Shown here in pieces: positions 23,765 to 33,976 of a stretch of 64,000 nt of DNA. The notes below the pieces were generated by a model, which saw nothing but the letters and a program-made list of their open reading frames with translations, searched no databases and was not told where the DNA came from. The DNA is from Beverwykella pulmonaria. Its lineage: Eukaryota; Ascomycota; Dothideomycetes; Pleosporales; Melanommataceae. Each line of letters opens with the position of its first letter. The stretch's first letter is position 1. The translations under genes were made by a program, and so were the position numbers. The DNA lies in NCBI GenBank assembly GCA_001599595.1, contig BCHH01000002.1, positions 3,713,546 to 3,777,545 on the forward strand, written 5' to 3'.

Positions 23765-24066
23765 CCTTTACCTCCTTCATCTTTACCTCCTTCACCTTTA
23801 CCTCCTTCACCTTTACCTCCTTCACCTTTACCTCCTTCACCTTTACCTCCTTCACCTTTACCTCCTTCACCTTTANNNNNNNNNNNNNNNNNNNNNNNNN
23901 NNNNNNNNNNNNNNNNNNNNNNNNNNNNNNNNNNNNNNNNNNNNNNNNNNNNNNNNNNNNCTTTACCTCCTTCACCTTTACCTCCTTCACCTTTACCTCC
24001 TTCACCTTTACCTCCTTCACCTTTACCTCCTTCACCTTTACCTCCTTCACCTTTACCTCCTTCACC
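23765..24066. repeat. 15-bp minisatellite (ctttacctccttcac)n, interrupted by an assembly gap
   Basis: About seven visible copies on each side of a run of N, nearly perfect apart from one T/C variant in the second unit. The period of 15 keeps all frames open, so the array appears to encode LPPSP on the plus strand or KGEGG on the minus strand, but no supported gene starts before it. It ends about 280 bp before the start codon of the next gene, so it probably lies in the promoter or 5' leader. Its C/T-rich plus strand is unusual for a leader, and its true copy number is unknown. Confidence 0.95.
23876..23960. other. Assembly gap (85 N) inside the minisatellite
   Basis: A run of 85 N flanked on both sides by the same 15-bp repeat. 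The gap size is not a reliable estimate of the real repeat length. Confidence 1.
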
Positions 24067-24348
24067 ACCACCGCCTCCGCCCACAACCACTCCTTCACCT
24101 CCACTCAACTCCGCTTTGCACGCTCCCAACTCCCACAAAAAGTCTTTCTGTCTACTCAATTTCAGTCCAAGGGTAGTAGATACCCTTTGGCTTGCACAAC
24201 ACTACTGTATCCTGCCACACGGCCTTGACCCTTCGTCGCTCCCCTTTCTTGTTTGCATTGGCCTGCGTGCCTTCCCTACCACTTCACTAGTATTTCTGCT
24301 ACCACCGCATCTCCCTTTTGCAGTTGATCGTCACGTCGCCCGCCTGCC

Positions 24349-27300
24349 ATGGCTGAGACTCAATCAGCAGCTTCGGTCAGCGCTGCGTCCCCGAACACTG
24401 CATCTGCCGTGCATGTCAATAACAACCAGAAGACACCCCAATTCGTGCCGATACCTTCATCTAACCAGGCCATATTCTCCACCGATCTGGCCCGTCAAGC
24501 TCCCCGCACGCCCTCAGGACCGCTGTATCCGCCGTTTGTTGTGCGCAGCGACAGGATGCAGGGCGTCGCCGATTACGCACATCAATGGTTTCGGAAATAC
24601 CCCAACGAGTACCGCTGTTTCTTCCCACAGTGTGGCTTTACGATTCACGATCTATGGGATAGCGTCGATATCTGCGTCGACGGTGCGCCGTTCCTCGAGG
24701 AGGTCCTTAAGTTCATCACCTATGAAAACGTCCATCACGCCCGGGCGATCGCTGTGGAGTGGTCTGAGAAGAATCGCGATCTTCTAGGAAATATCATTGG
24801 CCTGGGTGATATATCGGGCTTCTACGACGATAACGAGGACCTCGCTATTGTTGACAAGGTCTTCGTCAACGGCGAGACGAAACAATTCCCGCGCACCTTC
24901 CTCTGGCATGTAGCCCATATCATGCGGACCGGTATGTTGAATAGCACTCTGAAGCAGCAAGCGACAGCGACGGCGACCAGTCTCCAGGAAATTTCCAAGG
25001 AAGATGGCAAACATGCAGGCAATACTACTCTCGACCCCATGCCCGAAGTAGTGCCCAAGGTCACTGTAGAGGAGAATCAGCCCTGTTCTAAGCCTACTCC
25101 TGGTAGTGGACCCCGTAAGAACAACCGCAAATGCTGCTTCCAACTCAGAAGAAAGTGCTAACAGACTTCCCAGAGGGCATGCTCCTATTCCAACCTACCC
25201 CCTCGGTATCCCAACCAGCACCGGCCACTTTCCCGACACAAACCCCGCCTTTCACGCCAGCGCTCCAGAAGGACTTTCAGACCCAGCCAGCCGGGGTGGT
25301 AGATCAGCCGACCATGTTGTCTCCCCAAATCAACGTACCACCACCAAGTCTGCGGAATTATAAAGGCAGGCGGCGGGGGTCAGCCTCATACAGTCAGCCA
25401 ACGCCACTCCAGGGCTGGATAGAAGACTACCCGGTACCGCCGGCTATTGGAAGTCAATCACGACAGCCTTCTGGAATGATGTCGGCCATGCAGTCACCCC
25501 GATTTCGTGCTCCAATCCCCATAGACCATCCGCCTATGTCCTACATGAATCCTTTAGGACGTTATCAGAATCCCGATATGATATCACCGCCAAACGCACC
25601 TGGTCAAATGTCGTACGGACCTATGATGCAGCCAGGCATGATGCTATCACCACCAGAAGCACCCTTGGGAGCTCAGCCTATGGGCTTTACGCAACAGGAT
25701 TATCCCCCCGGCTCTTCAATGCGAGGTGGCATCCCCATTGGAGACATGACCAACAACCCACGATATCCATGCAATGCGCTGTCACCTTGCATGGACCAAC
25801 GTGTTGGTAGGAACACAAACCGTCGTGGTGGTCAAATCAACCAGCAGTCAGGACTTTACAATCCGCATGGCACAGACAGGCCCGACTTTGTGGGGATTCC
25901 AGAACAGCAAGGGAGCAAGAAGATGCGAGATAGTTTCTCCAATTCCACAGGTCGTAGCCGAAAGTCCTCGGTCGGCTCTCACGGTTGCACCTATGGGCAG
26001 TACAACTTTGATCGGGGTGAACGAACTATTCCGTATAGAGGGGGTCGTCATCTTGACGGTCCATATGTGCGGAATGTCTCTAATAACAATACTTTCAAAG
26101 ATATGGACATGAACATTATCGGGGACAAGGACCGTGGATGTGGCGAGGATTGGATAAGTCCACACAATGACTATGTCACATTTCTCTGGATTGGTAACTT
26201 GCCTCGGGATCCAGATCCTACGATCGAGGAACTTATGCACATGTTCCAAATATCAATCAACGTTCAAGCAACCAACGCGCGGATTGCGTACGACAAGTAC
26301 AGCCAACCCATCGCCTACGTGTAGTAAGTAGCAGCCCCTTTAACATGTGCACTGAACTAACTGCGGATAGCTTTACATCATCTAATGATGCGCGAAAGGG
26401 TCTTAGTATCCAAAGCCCACGCCTCCGAGGTAGGCTGGTACAGGTTAAAGTGCCAAAACAATTCTACATGGTACAAGATCCTACTCGCGCACTGCAACCT
26501 AATTACTATTCGAATGCTAGACACATACCTCAACCAATCAATCTTGTATCTCAGCCAACTCAGCCCACTCAGCCTGCGGTTCATCCTACCCGGCCCTTGT
26601 CACAAGCAGCCAAACCGGTACATTATTCTCCACAGGACGCTAGAAGCGATTTACTACGCGATATTCAACATCCTCGGGCACCTGGGATTCCCGCAAGGAG
26701 TAGAAGCCCTCAGGCGCGGAAACCAAAGAAGCAGCAAAAGTCCCGAACCAAAAAGGCAAGTCCTGAACGCAGGCCAGTGCCTGAAGAGTCATTAAATGCA
26801 CCAATACCAGCACAAGAGCAGGAGGACAAACAATCGACTCCGATCGTTGTTGAGGACATAGATGTGGAAAGGGCCATGCAGTCTTTGGAACAAAAGGTGG
26901 ATGCAACGACCACATCGATGCCTACCAAGATTGATGAGGACAAATATGTGCCGGCAGCTAGTGGTGACACCACCACGGACCTGAAAATTGATACAACGTC
27001 AGTCACTTCTGCACAGAATATAGCTCAGCACCCAGAGAGTTTCATTCAAGGGAAGCTAGTCTCAGGAAAGTCTACCCGAGAGGAGCCTACCCAGGAGTAT
27101 AATACCCAAGAGCAGCCTGTCCAGGAGCCATCCGTCCCTGAGCAACCTTCTCTAGTTAGTCATACTATTCAAGACAAACCTTCGCCCAAGACGATTCCAG
27201 AACCAGCAGAAGCCTCCAACGCAGAGATTCCAGTGTCCGAGCAGCCCAGCGAGACGAGTCCTGACCCCCAGATTCAAATCGACGCACCATTTGACGACGA

Positions 27301-29113
27301 GGAAAAGAACAAGGTGAGTTACTACTCAGAAAAAGAGACAGAGCGAGACCCTTGCATTTACGAGGAGAAGGGCCGTTCCATCCCAACCGGCGATTCGCAG
27401 GCTGCGGAGGTCGCATTACCTGTAATATCTACGGCTGCTGCATCCGAAGTCGTCGAATCCCACAAACCAAGTGCGGAGAAGGCTGATATCCCGACAACTG
27501 ATAAGGTAGACCCCCAACCGGAGAAACCAAAAGAAGCGACCAATATGCCGGCCAGGGCATCTGAAGAGACAGAGAAGAATCCGGGAGCAAAGCAGACCGA
27601 GTCGCTTTTCGCTTTCGCGAAAACCAAGGCTCAGATCAAGAAGGAAAAGGAGGCCAATAGGAAGGATAGAAAGAAGGACAAGAACGAAACTCATCATTCT
27701 TCTACGTCGACGCAAAGCCTGCCTTGGAAAACTAGACCGGTATCATTTCAATATGATGATGTCCGTTCTGTTCGCTTGCCCACTGCTACTGACCTAAGTT
27801 CTAAAGTTCTTGTGCAGGCGGCTATTGCTGCGAGTACCGATCGCGACGACAAAAAGGACATAAGTCCAGAATCAATGTTCCCTCACCCGGCTGGAAATGA
27901 TGGTGGTGTTAGAGGAGATGATCGGGACATCGATGGAGGTAACAATCCAATTCCCCTTGATGAGGTCGTACCAGAAACTCAAATGCTCCAAATTCACGCC
28001 GAACCATTAGCTCAGACGCAAAACCAGAATCCAGGGGCATCCGCATTCTCATGTGAACCTATGTTCGGAGCCGAGGCGATGGCCAAAACCACCAAAATTC
28101 CAGATGCGGCTCTAGCTCCCAAAGATACATCGCCTCAGACGAAAGAGACAAAACAGCAGACAAAGAAGGGCAAGCCAATTCGCAGCAAGGTTGCTATCCC
28201 TGACCTGAGTCTTCTCAATCGGAAGTCTTCCGCCTCAGGTAAGAGCTCCGCCATCGAAACTTCATCCGCAAAACTTGCACCGATTGCCATATCTAGCCCG
28301 ATAGGCACTTTTGATACAATGCAATCGTTGAAAGGTATGTTAAATGCTGTTACTGGTCGCAACATTACTGATTCTTACATCATAGGCTCAAATGCTAGAG
28401 TAAAACCACTGGAAAATGCATCCGTTGGGAGCTCTTCAACTCTGCGGTGTCCTTACCCAATAATGACACCTAGCCCAACTGCTGTGGATTTCTATACTCC
28501 ATTGCAGACACCATCCGGACTAGCTCCACCCCAGTCCGAACCATCGAAGAAGAAAACCAAAAAGAAGAAGAAGAAAGCCCCAGCTGTTACTGCTGGTGCA
28601 GCTGCAACGCAAGCTGCCTCTACTGAGGATGTTGCTGACATGTCTCTGGTCTCAGACGATGAGCTCTTCGCAAATCAGATGAAGTTTATTGAATTTATGC
28701 GAGTGAAGCCACAGCCAAAAGGAGTGCCCTACTATGCTACTCACTCTGCTCGAAGTGAAGAATCAACCGAGAAGGCAGATGTTCCTGACAACAAGGTAAG
28801 ATGCACCATCGCACAGAGCAACAACGAGCCAACACGTCATACTAACCATATCCAGAATGCGGAGAAGACCACCTTGCAAGCCATTCATGAGACCATGAGA
28901 GAAAAAGCCCCACTTACTAGTAAACTTAAGACTCCTTTGCGCCTCCAAAATCAAAGGGAAGACCCAGCATGTACGCGCAAAAAGATCACCCACAAGGAGG
29001 TTGACAAGGTCATCGATGTCCTAAAATTTGCTTCCGTGTCGCGTCGCCTGGAGAACGACGATGGAAGCGTCCAGAAGGCGGGAACGATGCCTCTGTGTGA
29101 TGGAGAAGAATGA
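24349..29113 (+). CDS. Large mostly disordered protein with a split RRM-like segment, function unknown
   Basis: Exons 24349-25114, 25174-26320, 26371-28795 and 28856-29113 give 1531 residues. Introns 1 and 2 (59 and 50 nt) have clear donors, CTAAC branch points and acceptors. Intron 3 (28796-28855) is 60 nt, a multiple of three, with no stop, so its retention would give 1551 residues. Residues about 60-200 form the only folded-looking N-terminal block (Cys and aromatic residues; YRCFFPQCGF, FLEEVLKFITYENVHHARAI). At about 586-665 an RRM-like unit is rebuilt across intron 2: VTFLWIGNLP as RNP2-like strand, IEELMHMF helix, IAYVFTSSNDARKGL as the RNP1-side strand. The rest is Pro/Gln/Met-rich, then Glu/Pro/Ser/Thr-rich. 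A Lys tract lies at about 1360-1372. Binding to RNA is inferred from the RRM resemblance. I do not recognise the full-length family. Confidence 0.78.
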
Positions 29114-29737
29114 GTTGCTCGTTGCTCGTTGACCGGGTGATAGGCATTGCAGTCTTTTCCCCCCACATATGGCGCTGGGGGTGTATTATAGAACGTCTTT
29201 GTACGCTTTTATGCAGCGTTCTAAGGGCTCTATCGAGAGGGTCGCTCTCAGCATGATATTTGGTTCTTCACCAGGGAAGGACGGAAAATCTTCAAGGAGT
29301 GCGGTGGCGATGGGGCAGTGTTGATGATACCCTCTCTTTCCTCATTAGGTGGTGGAGCTTTCCGTGCGTATATTCGCTTGTGTGCGGCTTGCCGTGACTT
29401 CACCAACAACGACGACATGGACATGGATATGAAGAGATACGGATATGTATTAATATACTGTTTGTTATACGAGAGGAGAAAGAACCGAATATCTGCAACA
29501 ATTTTGCCCCTCGAGCCATCCGGTTTACATATAACGGGTATGAAACTCCAGTAAAAGATGCCAGTATATGCAAACGCCCAATTCCCAGCTCTAGCCTCTG
29601 ATGTCCAAGATCAATTTGCTGTACATGGCCAGCAACCTGCTGGGCAGACCCAACCCAATACCGCCCTAGTAATGAAATTATGAATGGAAGTGAAGATATG
29701 TCTATGCCGGGTATCAATGTTCCTCCTCGTTGCTTAA
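29114..29737. other. Convergent 3' region, no gene
   Basis: The RRM-like gene and the GAS2-domain gene point at each other and share this 620-bp spacer. It must hold both transcript ends. No conserved frame is seen. Confidence 0.5.
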
Positions 29738-32700
29738 TTAATGCTCGCTCAACCCACCACCCCTTAGAAACAATCTCTTCGTGCCTCCGACCTTTCCCAG
29801 CCCGCCAAAATCAGCCTTTCGCGCACCGGTCCTGCTGTCACTCCTACTCTCTGCTCGTTCAGGGTGGTTGTTATTGTTGTGATTCGCAGACGCGTGTTCG
29901 GCTCGCGGGGCATTGGTCAAGGTCCCGCTCACAGTCCGCGCCTGTTTCATCATGCCCTCGATCCACTCTAGCTTCTCGCCGCTGAGATCGAGTTTCTTTG
30001 CCTTTGGGCCGGCCAGCCCGACTTCGTTCCCTGTCCATGACGTTCTACTCGAGCTAGTCGACGGTGCTGAAGCGTCGCCGCTTACGCCAGGAGTTGCGAT
30101 GCTTGAAGCGGGTAGCACAGCGTCGTCTTTCAGGCCTACACCGGCAGTTTTCTGCGGAGTCGTGGTGGGGCTCCCGCTGTGTGGAACACCGCCGCTGAAG
30201 CGTCGGTCGCGCCTACTCATCGCACTTTCGGGTCTACCAGGGGACATCTCCGGGACCTCGAGACCGAGTATCTCGAATTTGCCATCGCTGACAGCGCGCC
30301 GGCCATGGTGTTCGGCGTATTGTCTGAGGTACTCTCCCAGATCAGCCCAGCCGCCGCCTACTCTGACCATGACACGCTCGCCGTTCTCGCCTACGCGGCG
30401 GATGAAGAGCTTGATCGGGTGTTCTTTGCCTGGTTGCGTTAAGTGGTATAGTTTGATATCATTGTCTGCTCGCATAGCAGCCGCAGACTTTCGTCCTGAA
30501 GCAGCATTGGCAGAATCGAAATCTGATCTTGCGGGTGACAGGGTAAGTTCGGGCGACTTCATGCCGTTCATGGAGCGGGCAGCGCGAAGATACTGCTTAC
30601 TACCTTTGCTAGCTAAGCCGCGTCTAGATTTGACTTCCCGGGCATCTGCTCCTACACCTGACGTGAGGCGAATGTGTGCGGGGATAGTAGTCAATATATC
30701 GGAGATCTTACGCTCCAGATCTTCGGCGCTGTTGGTCGAGGGTTTGGAAAATTGGGTTGGTGGCCAGGGTGGAGCATCACCGACGGAGAGGTCCTTTCCT
30801 TTCTTTGCTGTACGGCGTTTGCCCATTGCGGCGTTAAGAGCAGGACGGGACACTTTGGTTTGACGGTTCGTGGTGTTGCGGACAGAAGGCGATTCGTCCA
30901 TAACCCCTAGTGGACTTGATGAAATGGAGATGTCCGAGGAGATGGAATCAACACTGTCACGCCTTGATCTCGGGGTCTGGGGTCGGTCTTCGAGGGGTAC
31001 GATGACGGAGGAGTCCGAGAAGCTTGTTAACTCTGGGAGAACATGAACAAAGTCCGATGTCGAGGGGAGAGGTTCTTCGATTTCGTTGTACACAACGGTA
31101 TCGCCCTCTTCGAAAAAGGAGTCTTCTTCTACAAATTCTTCGGGGCCAGAAGGCGAGTCCCGTGGTTTGTAATTAATCGTTGATTCAGATTTTGGACTGC
31201 GAGCTTCAGGACTTGGTTCAGTAGGCGCCTCAAGACCAGAAGGCGCATCAAGACCAGAAGGCAAGCCCTGCTGTCCGCCATTGATGGTTGGTTCAGATTT
31301 TTGACTGAAAACCTCAGGACTTGGTGCAGCTGGCGCCTCAAGACCAGAAGGCAAGCCCTGCTGTCCGCCACTGATGGTTGGTACGGATTTCTGGTTGACA
31401 ACCTCAGGACGCATGGCAGCAAGGGCCTCAATACCAGAGCTTGATTCCTGCTGTATGCTTCTAATGGCCGACTCAAGTGGCTGGTCGAGAGCCTCGGGAC
31501 GTGTTGTGGCAGGTGCATAATGAACAGAGCTTGCATCATGCAGTCCATCATCAATTGGTCCGGATCGCTGGCTGTATGTTTCTGGGATGCTCGTCTTGAA
31601 AGCCGTTACCGACTGTGTTGCAATATTATGATGATCTCGACCGTTTGCATCACTTGCATCCTTCACCTCATCCATGTCCTTCACATCTCTTGTGGCTCTG
31701 AAGTCTTTTGCAGCCTCCATGCCAATTTTCACATGATTTCCAACCTTTGCAATTCTTGCGTCAATCGCCGAGCTTGGCCTTTCGCTCGTGGTTGATGAGG
31801 GTCTCTTGTCCTGCGAAGTTGATGTATCACCATGATCGCGTTGCGCCATCGGCCTCTCAGAAGAATCTCCGGACGCAGCTGCCACCCCATTCTTTTGCTC
31901 CGCCCTCCTCCGCATGTCAAACTCCATCACTGTTTTCCGCGAACCGTGTGCCCATCGCCCAAAGTCGGCCTCCACTCCTTCAAAGACGTCAATCCAATCC
32001 TCAGGCAAGCTGTCTTCGTGGCCCTCTAATGCGTCCAACATTCGATCGAGGCGCTGGCCTAGGTGGCTGACCTTGTCCTGGAGGACGCCCGATATGGTTT
32101 CGATAGCCTCTTTCCACTTGTCAAAGGCGGCGTCGGAGGGATCTGATGGGGGCTCGACTGCGTCCCACGCCAGCTTCATTGCTTTTTGCGCCGTGTTCAA
32201 GTCGGCAAGATATCGAGGGGCATCGCGGAGAACGCAGACGCGGGCCGTCCATGTGCTCAGTCGGTCCTTGAGTTGGAAATGGTTGGGGAGCGCGGCGAGG
32301 AGCGTCTGCGTGATGAGGAAAGAGAAGTCGTCCATGGGCTTGTAGTTCTGGCGTGTCATCTCCAGTCCAGCAGACGACGGCCTCGATCTATTGGGGCCGT
32401 GGATGTCCAGGACGTGTTCCTTGAGCTCTTCGATGTCCAAGGTCAGAAGCTCGTCTCCGATCTCGTCGAGCCGTCCCTCGTGCGCCTCCACTTCGACCGA
32501 CAGCAGCGAGCCCCAGTATTCCAGGGGGCCAATGCTTTCGATGGCGCCCGTATCCTTGACATGCTCCCTTATACGCAGTTCTAGACTCCTCCTCCGCTGC
32601 TCGCGGCGTTCCTCGCTCGGCGGCTCGAAGCTGCCCGACCATCCCCACTGCTCGATCTCGGCGCACCATGTCTTCAATCGCTGGGCGGCCTTGGCAACGC

Positions 32701-32953
32701 GCGCGCCCAGGTCCCTCTCGGCAGGCGTCAGGCTCTCGATGCAGGCGAATATCTTGTACTCGTCGCGGGTGGTGTCGAATGGCATAGGCTTCTGGGTGAA
32801 AGCGCGCAAGGTAGCGGCCGGGGAGAGGTCGCGCAGATGTCCCTCTTCAAAAGTGGCAGCCATTCGTCCGCGGCGGCCGCCAGGCGACATGGTGGGCGAT
32901 GGTGCCCGACTGGGCGATACGGGGAACTGAAGTCGGGGCGGCGGGGAAAACAT
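29738..32953 (-). CDS. GAS2 (GAR)-domain protein, likely microtubule-associated
   Basis: One uninterrupted frame of 1071 residues, ATG at 32953-32951. The C-terminal GAS2-related domain at about residues 836-900 is clear: DIKLYHLTQPG, HPIKLFIRRVGENGERVMVR, VGGGWADLGEYLRQYAEHHG. In animal Gas2 and spectraplakins this domain binds microtubules; in fungi the proteins carrying it are poorly studied. Residues about 60-360 look like a helical region (CIESLTPAERDLGARVAKAA, LKTWCAEIEQWGW) with conserved Trp residues. The middle is Ser/Pro/Glu-rich and holds about four imperfect 30-residue repeats. The C-terminus is Arg/Ser-rich. Conserved helical N-terminus plus C-terminal GAS2 suggests a cytoskeletal linker, which is inference. 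The absence of introns over 3.2 kb contrasts with most neighbours. Confidence 0.85.
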   Translation of the reverse strand: MFSPPPRLQFPVSPSRAPSPTMSPGGRRGRMAATFEEGHLRDLSPAATLRAFTQKPMPFDTTRDEYKIFACIESLTPAERDLGARVAKAAQRLKTWCAEIEQWGWSGSFEPPSEERREQRRRSLELRIREHVKDTGAIESIGPLEYWGSLLSVEVEAHEGRLDEIGDELLTLDIEELKEHVLDIHGPNRSRPSSAGLEMTRQNYKPMDDFSFLITQTLLAALPNHFQLKDRLSTWTARVCVLRDAPRYLADLNTAQKAMKLAWDAVEPPSDPSDAAFDKWKEAIETISGVLQDKVSHLGQRLDRMLDALEGHEDSLPEDWIDVFEGVEADFGRWAHGSRKTVMEFDMRRRAEQKNGVAAASGDSSERPMAQRDHGDTSTSQDKRPSSTTSERPSSAIDARIAKVGNHVKIGMEAAKDFRATRDVKDMDEVKDASDANGRDHHNIATQSVTAFKTSIPETYSQRSGPIDDGLHDASSVHYAPATTRPEALDQPLESAIRSIQQESSSGIEALAAMRPEVVNQKSVPTISGGQQGLPSGLEAPAAPSPEVFSQKSEPTINGGQQGLPSGLDAPSGLEAPTEPSPEARSPKSESTINYKPRDSPSGPEEFVEEDSFFEEGDTVVYNEIEEPLPSTSDFVHVLPELTSFSDSSVIVPLEDRPQTPRSRRDSVDSISSDISISSSPLGVMDESPSVRNTTNRQTKVSRPALNAAMGKRRTAKKGKDLSVGDAPPWPPTQFSKPSTNSAEDLERKISDILTTIPAHIRLTSGVGADAREVKSRRGLASKGSKQYLRAARSMNGMKSPELTLSPARSDFDSANAASGRKSAAAMRADNDIKLYHLTQPGKEHPIKLFIRRVGENGERVMVRVGGGWADLGEYLRQYAEHHGRRAVSDGKFEILGLEVPEMSPGRPESAMSRRDRRFSGGVPHSGSPTTTPQKTAGVGLKDDAVLPASSIATPGVSGDASAPSTSSSRTSWTGNEVGLAGPKAKKLDLSGEKLEWIEGMMKQARTVSGTLTNAPRAEHASANHNNNNHPERAESRSDSRTGARKADFGGLGKVGGTKRLFLRGGGLSEH
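31180..31520 (-). repeat. Imperfect 90-bp (30-residue) tandem repeats inside the GAS2-domain gene
   Basis: The block starting at 31251 recurs at 31341 with only a few changes over the first 30 bases, and weaker copies flank it. In protein it reads as repeats centred on GGQQGLPSGLEAP and PEV.(S/N)QKS.PTI, at about residues 480-590. They sit in the low-complexity linker before the GAS2 domain. Confidence 0.85.
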
Positions 32954-33976
32954 GATGACGGTGACGACGATGCGGACATGTAGAAAAAAAAAGGAGCGGA
33001 CGAGGGAAAGGGTTGCGGTGCGTGGCGGCTGCGGCTGCGGCTGTGTTTGTTAGTAGTTAGTGTGGTGTCTCTTCTCCAGAGCCTACCTGCCCGTGATGAG
33101 AACTCTGGCTGCACCTTGACATGTCACGGTTTGGTGTTGAACAAACATCCAGGACTAGCGCATCAAAATGATTGCTGGCCCCAGTTGTCACTTCGGCCGC
33201 TAGCCCGAACGGGGAACGTCGTCGTATCCAAGCACGCCTGACATCTCGCATCTCACATCCTCACACCTTTCATTCCCATGCCTTCAACCTTGGACGCACA
33301 ACTCGCATTCGGCGTATTCTCCCACGCAGTACTGCAGGTGCCGCACGCTCAATCGATGGGTTTGATCTCTTCCATAATGGTTTCGGGTAAAGAGGGCCAT
33401 CACAAGCCGGAAGCGTACCGCTGGTTCGCATTGTCTAAACCCTCGCAATCCCATCAACGCCCATCCATAATACCCAGATCATGTCCAGGCTCGCTATCTT
33501 CGTGCCCTGGTTGCGGCACGTAACTGCTTGTGCCGCGGCATGTTCTGTCCAGCGCCGATCCAGACTGTGTGTGCACCTAGCACCCCAGAAGGTAGCAGCA
33601 ATGTGCATCGTCCAACTTGGACGCCGATAGACCCAGTCGTTACGCCCCGTCCCGGCATCGGGGTATACGGAATAGCATCTGGAGGAGCGCACTATCCTTT
33701 TCTCTCTCCATCTTCCGGGCTACCCCACTGCATATCCCCGTCATCGTGGATGCCAAGCACAGCGAAAGCTCTCCGCACACTCCCACCTGCCAAATGTAGG
33801 AAGATGCTGTTCCTACCATCCAGGTGCCACAATTTCGTTGATTGCGTTACACCAAGACTTCCAAGCATGTTCACCCTAAGTGGTTCCTGTGCCATGACGC
33901 CATCTTACCTACTTAAACACAATGTACCGCTCTTATTCTGCCTCTCCATCTCTACTTTCCCGTTCCATGCTCAATC
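32954..33976. other. Divergent promoter region between the GAS2-domain and M28 peptidase genes
   Basis: About 1 kb between two divergent start codons. It begins with a purine/A-run just upstream of the GAS2 gene (near 32981-32992). The frames inside are short and unconvincing. Confidence 0.5.

Noticed and set aside
23621..24787. Long plus-strand frame running through the minisatellite and gap
   Set aside because: It has no ATG start, is dominated by the LPPSP repeat and N, and then overlaps the RRM-like gene in another frame.
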